Notes: generated by a model from the sequence alone, not told the origin. Counted from the stretch's first letter, positions 1-5,160 are shown. The stretch: DNA of 20,826 bases from a virus (IMGVR_UViG_3300036715_001203:1-20826), one strand, 5' to 3'. Numbers and translations: made by a program.

Positions 1-47
1 GTTGAGAATATGTTTTGTTCAGTTAATATACGGTCAGCTTTCTTCAT
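1..47 (-). CDS. 5' end of an unrecognised gene, cut by the window edge
   Basis: A leftward reading frame starts with ATG at 47 and is still open at position 1. Only 15 codons are visible (MKKADRILTEQNIFS). That is too little to identify a family. It is listed because it follows the neighbouring leftward gene by 39 nt and has the ATATTTAT motif 17 nt upstream of its ATG, the same arrangement as five other genes in this window. Confidence 0.5.
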   Translation of the reverse strand, partial: MKKADRILTEQNIFS

Positions 48-64
48 GATTGGGTGATTTGTCA

Positions 65-72
65 ATAAATAT
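65..72 (-). promoter_or_regulatory. ATATTTAT motif, copy 1
   Basis: The minus strand reads GTGATATTTATTGAC here, 17 nt before the ATG at 47. This is one of six copies of the 8-mer, each just upstream of a minus-strand gene start. The promoter role is inferred from position only. Confidence 0.4.
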
Positions 73-86
73 CACGAAAAATAGGA

Positions 87-440
87 TTATCTTTGTAAAA
101 ACCGCTTTGCCTTCAGGTTTGTCAAAATCTCAAGAATGACCTGCCCATGGCAAATATAAGGGTAAGGTGGGTGATTTGAGTCGTCGATGCACCAGCAGCC
201 GAGGGTCTTGCCATCCAGCTCCATTATCTGGGCCATTAGCGCCTCATTAGCGAGCAGATATTCCCTGAACCGGCGAATTGCCTCATCTCTGGATTCAACG
301 ATAAATTCGGCCAGTACGTGCTTCTCAGTGATATGGGAGAATGGATTGCCCCAGATACTTGGTCGGCCTGTTGTTGGACATTTACCTCGACCAATGTAAA
401 CATCATAATTTTCCTTATTGACATGGACCACTTTAGACAT
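87..440 (-). CDS. DUF4326 family protein
   Basis: This 117-aa protein carries the signature of the DUF4326 family, which is common in phages: VYIGRG at residues 14-19, WGNPF at 30-34, an Ala/Arg-rich helix with an aromatic residue around 53-61, GCWC at 81-84 and CHGQ at 97-100. The conserved Cys and His residues suggest a metal- or nucleotide-binding site, but I know of no established reaction for the family. The start codon overlaps the 3' end of the upstream gene by 8 nt, which implies translational coupling. Length is normal for the family and no lesion is visible. Confidence 0.8.
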   Translation of the reverse strand: MSKVVHVNKENYDVYIGRGKCPTTGRPSIWGNPFSHITEKHVLAEFIVESRDEAIRRFREYLLANEALMAQIMELDGKTLGCWCIDDSNHPPYPYICHGQVILEILTNLKAKRFLQR

Positions 441-618
441 AAAGGCCCTTTTTTATACAGGTTTGAATAAACTTGTCCTTCAGCTTTTCGAGTTCAGCTT
501 GGACCACCTTACCCTGTTCAATTTCAAGGTCGGTTTCATGTACGGATAGGTCGAGGTGACCGATGACTTCATCGTACATTGTAATTCTTGCTTCAATTTG
601 AGATTGAGTCAATTTCAT
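433..618 (-). CDS. hypothetical small protein
   Basis: A 61-aa protein that I do not recognise. It is rich in charged and amphipathic residues (MKLTQSQIEARI at the start, then a long Glu/Lys-rich stretch) and is probably one helical hairpin. It sits 2 nt downstream of the previous gene and overlaps the DUF4326 start by 8 nt, so it belongs to the same leftward operon. The operon packing is the main reason to call it real. Confidence 0.6.
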   Translation of the reverse strand: MKLTQSQIEARITMYDEVIGHLDLSVHETDLEIEQGKVVQAELEKLKDKFIQTCIKKGLYV

Positions 619-620
619 GA

Positions 621-998
621 TTAATTCTGGCTTTCGAATAAAAAACCATTTTCGATTTCTTCAACAATTTTTATTTCATCTTTTTTCTTAGCCATATTAT
701 AAACATTAATCAGGTCTAAATCATCAAGATTGCCGTACCTTAAAGGTAGAAGTTTTTTCCATTCTGGAACTGTCGATGTTGTATCAACATATATAAAATC
801 CTCGCCATCCTGAATTAGTGAACCATAATTCAGATATGGTGCTAACCAAATAAAAGGAATTTTTGCAATTAACAATGTTAAGTTAGCATCTATTTTATAT
901 CGAATCATTGATTCCGAAAAAATTCTTCTATCAGTCACAAAAACTCTAAGTTCATCTGTTGATGCAAATTCAGTAGTTGTTGATAATTTAATTAACAT
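621..998 (-). CDS. hypothetical protein
   Basis: A 125-aa protein with no recognised domain. It mixes beta-prone segments (VFVTDRRIF at residues 19-27, LLIAKIPFIWLAPYL at 42-56) with an acidic C-terminal helix. The central hydrophobic stretch is too short and interrupted to call a transmembrane segment. It is 7 nt downstream of the GIY-YIG gene and 2 nt upstream of the next, consistent with co-transcription. Confidence 0.65.
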   Translation of the reverse strand: MLIKLSTTTEFASTDELRVFVTDRRIFSESMIRYKIDANLTLLIAKIPFIWLAPYLNYGSLIQDGEDFIYVDTTSTVPEWKKLLPLRYGNLDDLDLINVYNMAKKKDEIKIVEEIENGFLFESQN

Positions 999-1005
999 AC
1001 TAAAA

Positions 1006-1647
1006 TTATTTTTTTCGTCCTCTTACCCAGCCAGTTTCTAAATAATTAGAAATTTCAGTAAGTTTTATTTTTTGGTCTTGCCCATCTTTTGTTACCCAGC
1101 AAGTTCCGAATTGTGAATTTTCAACACCAATTCCTTTATTTTTATTCGCAAAACTCATTAACTTTTTTGATTCATCGGTATGCGTTTTATTTAGAAATGT
1201 TTTGAAATTATGATTACCTGATGTTATGTGATTGATACGAATTGCTTTCAAACGCTCTTTATATTCCGCTCTGAAAACCAAATCTGTCTTAACCTTATTA
1301 AGATAAGCTTTAACACCGGCTGCGGAACATTTCTTCATATGTTCTGCGCTAATAAACCCGCCAGTTCCACCACTCATCAAATTCATACAAAGTTCATGAG
1401 ATAAATGTTGCTCAGTGATTAATTCTCGCTCCCTTACAACTAATTCTGCTCTACTTTGGCAATATTCCAATATCTCTTTGGAATGGTTATTTTTACCATA
1501 CTTTCTAATTGACCTTCTTAACCTTTTCCCGCTACCCAGATAACCGTCATCTATATTGGATGTTGAGTGCATTCCGATGTAATATCGGTTTGTAACAGTA
1601 CATGTGGTCTTGTAGATGTAGTGAATGTTGTGTTGTTTCCTTGGCAT
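1006..1647 (-). CDS. GIY-YIG homing endonuclease (Seg-like)
   Basis: This 213-aa protein begins with a GIY-YIG nuclease domain: YIYKT at residues 10-14 and YYIGMHS at 22-28 are the two defining strands, followed by GYLGSGK at 35-41 and a helix with RERELI at 72-77 whose Glu is the likely metal-binding catalytic residue. NLMSGGTGG at 89-97 closes the domain. The remaining half (about 100-213) is basic and probably binds DNA, as in phage Seg-type free-standing endonucleases. Such proteins cut a site in related phage lacking the gene and spread by repair. It lies directly downstream (leftward) of a tRNA-Leu, within the cluster where other endonucleases also sit next to tRNAs. An ATATTTAT motif lies 14 nt before the ATG. 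Confidence 0.85.
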   Translation of the reverse strand: MPRKQHNIHYIYKTTCTVTNRYYIGMHSTSNIDDGYLGSGKRLRRSIRKYGKNNHSKEILEYCQSRAELVVRERELITEQHLSHELCMNLMSGGTGGFISAEHMKKCSAAGVKAYLNKVKTDLVFRAEYKERLKAIRINHITSGNHNFKTFLNKTHTDESKKLMSFANKNKGIGVENSQFGTCWVTKDGQDQKIKLTEISNYLETGWVRGRKK

Positions 1648-1661
1648 ATTTACGATTTCTC

Positions 1662-1669
1662 ATAAATAT
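1662..1669 (-). promoter_or_regulatory. ATATTTAT motif, copy 2
   Basis: The minus strand reads GATTATATTTATGAGA here, 14 nt before the ATG of the GIY-YIG gene and inside the gap to the tRNA-Leu. The promoter role is inferred from position only. Confidence 0.4.
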
Positions 1670-1696
1670 AATCAAAGGAACAAAAAAGTCAACCAG

Positions 1697-1778
1697 TGGG
1701 GATAGAGGGAGTTGAACCCCCACGCCTTTCGGCGGCAGATTTTGAGTCTGCTGCGGCTACCAATTACGCCATATCCCC
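1697..1778 (-). tRNA. tRNA-Leu(CAA)
   Basis: An 82-nt class II tRNA. The acceptor strands GGGGATA and TATCCCC pair perfectly, with discriminator A. The anticodon stem is GCAGA/TCTGC with loop CTCAAAA, giving anticodon CAA (codon UUG). A 12-13 nt variable arm forms a GCC-GAAA-GGC hairpin and the T arm has a TTCAACT loop. CCA is not encoded. All parts look functional. Confidence 0.92.
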
Positions 1779-1784
1779 AGTCCT

Positions 1785-2054
1785 TTACTGGATTGTTGTT
1801 ATGAACTCAGCATGCTCAGGATACCTAACCAACAACTCTTCTTTGCTAACCTTGTTGGCTTCCTTAAGAATTTCGAAATGAACCGGAGGAATCTTGCTCA
1901 TTCTCTCTGCGATTTTATCGTGCATCTTTTGCTTTGCTTCTTTCATAGCATCCATCTTCAAACGAAAACGTTTCATCTCGTCATCGGTTAATTCCTTCTC
2001 AACAATACGAGGCTCTTCGCCGGTAATGCGAGTTGTTATTGTTACTTTATTCAT
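1785..2054 (-). CDS. hypothetical protein
   Basis: An 89-aa, highly charged protein, unrecognised. The middle (about residues 25-60) is a Lys/Glu/Met-rich, predicted coiled-coil-like helix. The ATG at 2054 is one nucleotide from the 3' end of the tRNA-Leu(UAG), so any ribosome binding site would have to lie inside the tRNA acceptor/T arm. It could therefore be translated poorly, from a leaderless processed transcript, or from an internal Met (residue 27, MKRFRLKMDA). The 3' end stops 6 nt before the next tRNA. Confidence 0.6.
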   Translation of the reverse strand: MNKVTITTRITGEEPRIVEKELTDDEMKRFRLKMDAMKEAKQKMHDKIAERMSKIPPVHFEILKEANKVSKEELLVRYPEHAEFITTIQ

Positions 2055-2055
2055 G

Positions 2056-2141
2056 TGACCCCAGAGGGATTCGAACCCTCACACTACTTAATTCGCCGCA
2101 GATTCTAATTCTGCGTTGTCTGCCAGTTCCAGCACAGGGCC
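2056..2141 (-). tRNA. tRNA-Leu(UAG)
   Basis: An 86-nt class II tRNA. Acceptor strands are GGCCCTG and TGGGGTC (three G-U pairs, no mismatch), discriminator A. Anticodon stem GCAGA/TCTGC with loop ATTAGAA gives UAG, reading CUA. The variable arm is long, and the T arm is GAGGG-TTCGAAT-CCCTC. CCA is not encoded. It starts 2 nt after the stop codon of the split zinc-finger gene. Confidence 0.9.
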
Positions 2142-2253
2142 AATTATTCTTCCAACTTGCCGGTACCACGGCATTTCCAACAACTAACAACGATATTCAT
2201 TTCACCAGATGGCATTACTTCCAATCCGGTACCAGAACACAAATGACAAGTTA

Positions 2254-2469
2254 CTATTTGATTATTCGTGAACTACCCACCCACGCCAAAGGCGATGGGA
2301 TAGGCTTCTTTGCAGAAGTCTTATTTATAGCTCCACCCGTGTTTTCGACAGTTCCTGCCGAGTTTAATATTTTTAATCCTTCTTTTAGAATGTTCTTTGC
2401 AGCGTTTAAATCACGGTCTAATACGTGTCCATTCTTACAAGTCCAGATACTATTCGTGAGTATATTCTT
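2254..2469 (-). pseudogene. tnpB: TnpB C-terminal fragment
   Basis: About 70 codons remain. IWTCKNGHVLDRDLNAAKNI matches the last zinc-knuckle/RuvC-III block of TnpB, where the Asp in DRDxNAA is catalytic. The usual second Cys of the knuckle (CxxCG) is missing: the frame reads C-K-N-G. A 30-residue tail, ending in SSRIIK, runs through the right-end hairpin, and the stop TAG lies 3-4 nt outside the element. There is no start codon or upstream RuvC-I/II. The 3' hairpin region corresponds to where TnpB elements make their omega RNA, but no functional protein can be made here. Confidence 0.75.
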
Positions 2470-2545
2470 TCACAAGGTTAGTATTTGTCGCTTACATCCC
2501 ATCCACGTAAAAACGATGGATGGGTTTTACGCTCCGTTTTATAAA
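2258..2545 (-). mobile_element. IS200/IS605-family remnant, 288 bp, with TnpB C-terminus
   Basis: The element is defined by the split zinc-finger gene. The left flank on the minus strand is TTAT and the right end is TCAA, a left/right cleavage-site pattern known for IS608-like members. Near each end is a hairpin with one bulged T in its 5' arm: 2498-2524 (CCCATCCA, bulge T, CG, loop, CG, TGGATGGG) and 2280-2299 (CCCA, bulge T, CGCC-TTT-GGCG, TGGG). Bulged hairpins are what Y1 transposases recognise. Between them an open frame (2254-2469) encodes a TnpB C-terminus. TnpA and most of tnpB are gone, so this is an internally deleted, non-autonomous copy. Confidence 0.75.
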
Positions 2546-2651
2546 ATAATTTGCGCTTCCCAAATCATATTCCAACAATGCTATCTTCAAGTTTGACCCA
2601 TTCGCAACATCTTTTTGAACATCACGATATTTTTCCAATTCTTCTAATAAA

Positions 2652-2990
2652 TCACTCGATTTCATGGTTCTTGTTTTTTAGATACTCTTTATACTGTCCT
2701 TCAGTAATTACATACAGTTGAAGGGCTTCCTCCAATGGAAAGATTTCTTCTTCGACAACCTTCTCAACGATACGACTTCTTATTCTTATCTGAGAAGGAT
2801 GTTGTGGGTCAAGGTCAATCCAATCTAATTCGAACTGTTCACCAATACCTTGACCAGAGTTCATTATACGAGCTTCTTCAGTGAAGTATTCTTCACGTGT
2901 AACTCCAAATTGTAAAAGAGCATCCTCGAATATAAGACCGTTCTCAACGGCTATATCCAATTCTTTATATTTGCTTACTTCAGTACTCAT
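2652..2990 (-). CDS. hypothetical protein
   Basis: A 112-aa acidic protein, unrecognised. Two similar blocks can be seen: ALLQFGVTREEYF (about residues 24-36) and ALQLYVITEGQYKEYL (about 89-104). Both read A-L-x-x-[FY]-[GV]-[VI]-T-x-x-x-[EY], like two copies of a short helix-turn-helix or zinc-less recognition unit. It overlaps the split zinc-finger gene by 14 nt and begins 29 nt from the tRNA at 3020. Confidence 0.65.
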   Translation of the reverse strand: MSTEVSKYKELDIAVENGLIFEDALLQFGVTREEYFTEEARIMNSGQGIGEQFELDWIDLDPQHPSQIRIRSRIVEKVVEEEIFPLEEALQLYVITEGQYKEYLKNKNHEIE

Positions 2991-3019
2991 AAAACAAAGA
3001 TACTAAAAATAATTCAAAG

Positions 3020-3094
3020 TGCGCCAGATGGGATTCGAACCCACATAACCAAAGGTTTAAGCTTTGTACGGATTGCCGTTTTCGTCACAAGCGC
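3020..3094 (-). tRNA. tRNA with UAA anticodon and a short variable loop (Leu?)
   Basis: A 75-nt tRNA. Acceptor GCGCTTG/CTGGCGC has one T-T mismatch, discriminator A. The D arm has a 3-bp stem with GG in the loop. Anticodon stem CAAAG/CTTTG encloses CTTAAAC, giving UAA (codon UUA, Leu). T arm is GTGGG-TTCGAAT-CCCAT. The variable region is only GTTAT (5 nt), whereas bacterial tRNA-Leu has a long variable arm. Either it has lost that arm or its identity is not Leu. CCA is not encoded. Confidence 0.7.
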
Positions 3095-3100
3095 ATTCTG

Positions 3101-3188
3101 TAGCCCGTGAGAGACTCTAACTCTCAACGTTTCTGATGTTTTCCACTGGGTTTGAACCAGCAAGCTTTGCCAATTTGCTCAACAGGCC
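3101..3188 (-). tRNA. tRNA-Leu(CAA), second copy
   Basis: An 88-nt class II tRNA. Acceptor GGCCTGT/ACGGGCT with two G-U pairs, discriminator A. Anticodon arm GCTGG-TTCAAAC-CCAGT gives CAA. The variable arm is about 18 nt (an AAC/GTT stem), and the T arm is GAGAG-TTAGAGT-CTCTC with an unusual loop (TTAGAGT instead of TTCGAAT). It is separated from the next tRNA by 6 nt. Confidence 0.8.
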
Positions 3189-3251
3189 ATTTTTATGGTT
3201 TCGATATTCTCTTACAAAATTCTTCATAAGAAATTCCAAATAATAGTTTAG

Positions 3252-3323
3252 TGACCTTGGCACGAGCCTTACGGCCCACGAGATTTTAAGTCTCGCATGT
3301 GCTACCAATTTCATCACAAGGCC
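3252..3323 (-). tRNA. T-armless tRNA-Leu(UAA), probably non-functional
   Basis: A 72-nt sequence with a good acceptor stem (GGCCTTG/CAAGGTC, discriminator A), D arm, anticodon arm (CGAGA-CTTAAAA-TCTCG, anticodon UAA) and Leu-type long variable hairpin (GGGCC-GTAA-GGCTC). After the variable arm only GTGC separates it from the 3' acceptor strand, so the whole T arm is missing. Elongation factor binding needs the T arm in bacteria, so this is most likely a deletion derivative. The 63 bp between it and the next tRNA encodes a short frame (FGISYEEFCKRISKP, stop) that may be debris of another gene. Confidence 0.65.
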
Positions 3324-3463
3324 ATCCTTTTTTTCTTCCTGAATGTCGGCGTTTGACTGTGACAATTGGGACAAAGTATTTTCAGATTTTCCAATCTATT
3401 ATCGGTATTGTCGCCGTTTATGTGCTCCAACTCGAATATAATTTCTTTTCCCATCCATGTCAT
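3314..3463 (-). pseudogene. HNH endonuclease remnant (C-terminal half)
   Basis: A 49-codon frame starts with ATG inside a truncated tRNA anticodon arm and stops inside the 5' end of the next tRNA. It contains W-x-G-K, then FELEHINGDNTDNRLENL and CPNCHSQT at residues 31-38, which is the C-terminal HNH core (His14, Asn22/23 region, CxxCH) of a very common phage HNH family. The usual N-terminal helix-turn-helix and first zinc site are absent. The protein may still fold as a minimal HNH but is more likely a remnant left after recombination into the tRNA. Confidence 0.7.
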
Positions 3464-3544
3464 AGAAGTGCTCTGCCACTGAGCTAAAGAACCGCCGTCT
3501 TCGCCTTGTAAGGACGAGGTATTAAACCACTATACGACAGGGGC
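3450..3544 (-). pseudogene. chimera of two truncated tRNAs: Val(UAC) 5' part fused to Val(GAC)-like 5' part
   Basis: From 3544 leftward, GCCCCTG starts a good tRNA: D arm, then anticodon arm TCGTC-CTTACAA-GGCGA (UAC, Val) and the first bases of a T arm ending GGCGGTTC near 3489. Instead of the rest, the sequence becomes the start of another tRNA: GGTTCTT, then TAGCTCAGTGGCAGAGC (D arm), then CTTCT-ATGACAT (anticodon GAC). That second tRNA is broken in turn, because the 3' side of its anticodon stem is the beginning of the HNH frame. The shared GGTTC at the first junction suggests a deletion between short repeats. Confidence 0.65.
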
Positions 3545-3549
3545 ATTTG

Positions 3550-3588
3550 TGGGAGTTGACGGGCTCGAACCGCCGACCCTCTGCTTAT
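3550..3588 (-). pseudogene. tRNA 3' half
   Basis: AAGCAG (3' anticodon stem), AGGGTC (variable), GGCGG-TTCGAGC-CCGTC (complete T arm) and AACTCCC plus discriminator A form a perfect 3' half. The 5' half is absent, and the upstream bases are the last codons of a membrane-protein gene whose TAA stop lies at the edge of the anticodon loop. The 3' acceptor strand pairs perfectly, 7 of 7, with an isolated 5' half at 4516-4522. Confidence 0.7.
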
Positions 3589-3827
3589 TTCATAAGGTTC
3601 GTCAAGATAACACCAATGATTACCGAAATGACAGTAACAACAGCCATTGTTATTGTCGCAATTCTCGTTTCTCTGATTGTTTTCTTAAACCTCTCATCTT
3701 CTCTTTCCTTGTCTTCTTCTCTCATTTCCTTTTCTCGTTTCAAATCTTCTTCTCTTTCTCGTAATTCCCTTTTTAAATTCATCATGATTCTTTGTTCTTC
3801 AGGATTGGTTATATATGGTGCGTTCAT
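3585..3827 (-). CDS. small tail-anchored coiled-coil membrane protein
   Basis: An 80-aa protein. Residues about 10-50 are almost only Glu, Arg, Lys and Asp in a heptad-like pattern (a long charged helix or coiled coil). Residues about 56-78 (IATITMAVVTVISVIIGVIL) form one transmembrane helix at the very C-terminus, so it is probably anchored with the N-terminus in the cytoplasm. The function is unknown. The last codons merge with the tRNA 3' half at 3550-3588, which suggests the gene's 3' end was created or moved by recombination. The gene lies downstream of tRNA-Val(UAC) by 19 nt. Confidence 0.7.
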   Translation of the reverse strand: MNAPYITNPEEQRIMMNLKRELREREEDLKREKEMREEDKEREDERFKKTIRETRIATITMAVVTVISVIIGVILTNLMK

Positions 3828-3846
3828 ATTAATGAAAATTTATTTG

Positions 3847-3922
3847 TAGAAGTGACAGGATTCGAACCTGTGGTCTTCTGCTTGTAAGGCAGACGCTTTA
3901 AAACCAGCTAAGCGACACTCCC
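3847..3922 (-). tRNA. tRNA-Val(UAC)
   Basis: A 76-nt class I tRNA. Acceptor GGGAGTG/CACTTCT (two G-U pairs), discriminator A, no CCA. D arm GCTTAGCTGGTTTTAAAGC, anticodon arm TCTGC-CTTACAA-GCAGA (UAC), and a T arm with TTCGAAT loop and 5-bp stem (ACAGG/CCTGT). It looks complete. It starts 9 nt after the stop of the HNH gene. Confidence 0.9.
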
Positions 3923-3931
3923 ATTTGGCTG

Positions 3932-4453
3932 TTACCAGCCCTCTATCCCTGCATGTCGTACACGATGACAATTAGAACAAAGTAATACGCACTTATCCAA
4001 CTCTTCTTTAATTTTTTCCCAGCTCTGATATTTGATTCTCTCAAAATTCTCATCCTTGGTGGTCGGGTCCAGATGGTGAAAATCAAAGACTGCGTAATGA
4101 GTATCTTCCAACTTCAACTCACAATCCAGACATTCACCACCTTTGTAGTCAATCATTTTAAGTTTGACATTCTTAACCCTTTCCGTATGATATTGATTAC
4201 TACAATTTTTACAATAACCGCCGTAATCTTCTCTGTTGTATCTCTTATAAAAATCACCAAGTGGTTTAATGGTCTCACACTTCGGACAATATTTTTCAAC
4301 ATCATCTTTTTTGTTATACAGCTTCTTGATTGTTGCCAATTCAAGTTTCTTCAACCAGTACTTGATGTTCCCTTGAGACGTTTTAAGTTCGTTGGCCAGC
4401 TCTCGCTGCGATAGACCTTTTTCAATAAGTAATTCCAGTGTTTCTCGTTCCAT
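3932..4453 (-). CDS. HNH homing endonuclease with N-terminal HTH
   Basis: A 173-aa protein. Residues about 10-36 (LIEKGLSQRELANELKTSQ...) form a helix-turn-helix. A zinc ribbon follows with Cys pairs at 56/59 and 81/84. Cys 108/111, His-His at 126-127 (FDFHHLDP) and the C-terminal CSNCH at 159-163 form the HNH nuclease core, in which the first His is the likely general base. The architecture matches free-standing phage homing endonucleases. It lies between an orphan tRNA 5' half (4482-4522) and an intact tRNA-Val, and a tRNA 3' half follows further left, so it has probably taken part in disrupting tRNA genes. An ATATTTAT motif lies 14 nt before the ATG. Confidence 0.85.
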   Translation of the reverse strand: MERETLELLIEKGLSQRELANELKTSQGNIKYWLKKLELATIKKLYNKKDDVEKYCPKCETIKPLGDFYKRYNREDYGGYCKNCSNQYHTERVKNVKLKMIDYKGGECLDCELKLEDTHYAVFDFHHLDPTTKDENFERIKYQSWEKIKEELDKCVLLCSNCHRVRHAGIEGW

Positions 4454-4467
4454 TTATATGCTTTCAT

Positions 4468-4475
4468 ATAAATAT
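4468..4475 (-). promoter_or_regulatory. ATATTTAT motif, copy 3
   Basis: The minus strand reads GTGATATTTATATGA here, 14 nt before the HNH start and directly after the orphan tRNA 5' half. The promoter role is inferred from position. Confidence 0.4.
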
Positions 4476-4481
4476 CACTCA

Positions 4482-4522
4482 CTTTGAAAAAGGATGCTCT
4501 AAACCAACTGAGCTAAACTCCC
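4482..4522 (-). pseudogene. tRNA 5' half
   Basis: GGGAGTT (acceptor), TA, then GCTCAGTTGGTTTAGAGC (perfect D arm) and ATCCT-TTTTCAA read as the 5' half of a tRNA, broken just after the anticodon loop. If the stem is ATCCT, the anticodon would be UUC (Glu), but this cannot be confirmed without the other strand of the stem. The HNH gene's leader follows. Its acceptor strand complements the 3' half at 3551-3557, although the anticodon stems of the two halves do not match. Confidence 0.7.
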
Positions 4523-4529
4523 ACGTGTA

Positions 4530-4850
4530 TTAATGAAACTCATCGGCTTCAATAGCCTGCTGAATCCATCTTATCAACGTTGACCCCTTTATCTCCGGCT
4601 CAAATCTTGCTCCTTTGAGGTCATCCGTTAGCTTTATTGTATCCACATAGATTGAAGCTCCTTGTTCCTGCTCGATAAACTCGGCCTTGAACCTTGTCTT
4701 CTCTACTGTGTGAATAGGGAATGTGTAATTCTTTCCCAATGCAAATACCTGATAAATCAAATCACCGTTAGCTGGTTCATAATATAACAGCTTTGCATTT
4801 TCTTTGGACTTATATAAGTCCTTCTTGATTTCATTCTTGTCTACGCTCAT
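4530..4850 (-). CDS. hypothetical protein
   Basis: A 106-aa protein, unrecognised. It starts MSVDKNEIKKDLYKS and looks mixed alpha/beta, with no membrane segment. It overlaps the 3' end of the upstream gene by 20 nt and stops 7 nt before the orphan tRNA 5' half. It is part of a three-gene overlapping operon (4530-5321). Confidence 0.65.
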   Translation of the reverse strand: MSVDKNEIKKDLYKSKENAKLLYYEPANGDLIYQVFALGKNYTFPIHTVEKTRFKAEFIEQEQGASIYVDTIKLTDDLKGARFEPEIKGSTLIRWIQQAIEADEFH

Positions 4851-5160
4851 CTCGTTTCGTTTTTAAATAAATGTGATAAACTTCATCAAGGAATTTATTT
4901 TCTTTCGGATTGTGCAACTGATACCATTCATCAATCTTACCATTCCTGTACCAACCTTCTTTGATTCCGAACCTGTAGAAGTCAACAGCATCATTATTGA
5001 TGCCAGCTTCCCTTCCAGAGAAATCCTTGAACAATCCTTCAATCGTTCTGCTTATTCCCTGATTCGGTATCTGGTAAAGCCGGTCCATGTTTCGATTGTA
5101 AAACCATCTGTTCGCAAGCGAAAAATTAATAAATCCTAATGCGTCATCGTTAGTTTCCAT
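4831..5160 (-). CDS. hypothetical protein with an internal duplication
   Basis: A 109-aa protein. Two halves resemble each other: FSLANRWFYNRNMDRLYQIP (about residues 13-32) and FGIKEGWYRNGKIDEWYQLH (about 63-82), sharing a W-[FY]-x-N-x(2,3)-D-x-x-Y-Q core. Each repeat is followed by a helical segment. This suggests a two-repeat fold made by duplication. No known family was recognised. It overlaps both neighbours (25 nt upstream, 20 nt downstream). Confidence 0.7.
   Translation of the reverse strand: METNDDALGFINFSLANRWFYNRNMDRLYQIPNQGISRTIEGLFKDFSGREAGINNDAVDFYRFGIKEGWYRNGKIDEWYQLHNPKENKFLDEVYHIYLKTKRDERRQE

Larger units (their letters stand above)
2144..2665 (-). pseudogene. DnaJ-type zinc-finger gene split by an IS200/IS605 remnant
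   Basis: The 5' part (2546-2665) encodes 40 residues starting MKSSDLLEELEKY and ending GSANY. The 3' part (2144-2257) encodes 37 residues starting IVTCHLCSGTG, then CWKCRGTG and stop. If the 288-bp element between them is removed (2258-2545), the two parts join in frame at TAT|ATA, giving a 77-aa protein with two CxxCxGTG knuckles, the zinc-binding pattern of DnaJ. As it stands, translation from the ATG runs 17 codons into the element and stops at 2492, giving a 57-aa product without the zinc finger. The start overlaps the upstream gene by 14 nt, normal for this operon. The ancestral role is unknown; small phage proteins with one DnaJ-like finger are common. Confidence 0.75.

Noticed and set aside
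2033-2596. Long plus-strand reading frame of 187 codons
   Set aside because: It runs antisense across a tRNA-Leu, the split zinc-finger gene and the IS605 remnant, all of which have independent support on the minus strand.
3020-3094. Ochre suppressor tRNA
   Set aside because: UUA can be read only at positions 33-35 of the loop. The 5-bp stem and U33 place UAA at 34-36, which reads the Leu codon UUA.
3117-3374. Minus-strand frame of 85 codons
   Set aside because: It is made of tRNA sequence (3101-3188 and 3252-3323) and the HNH remnant read in another frame.
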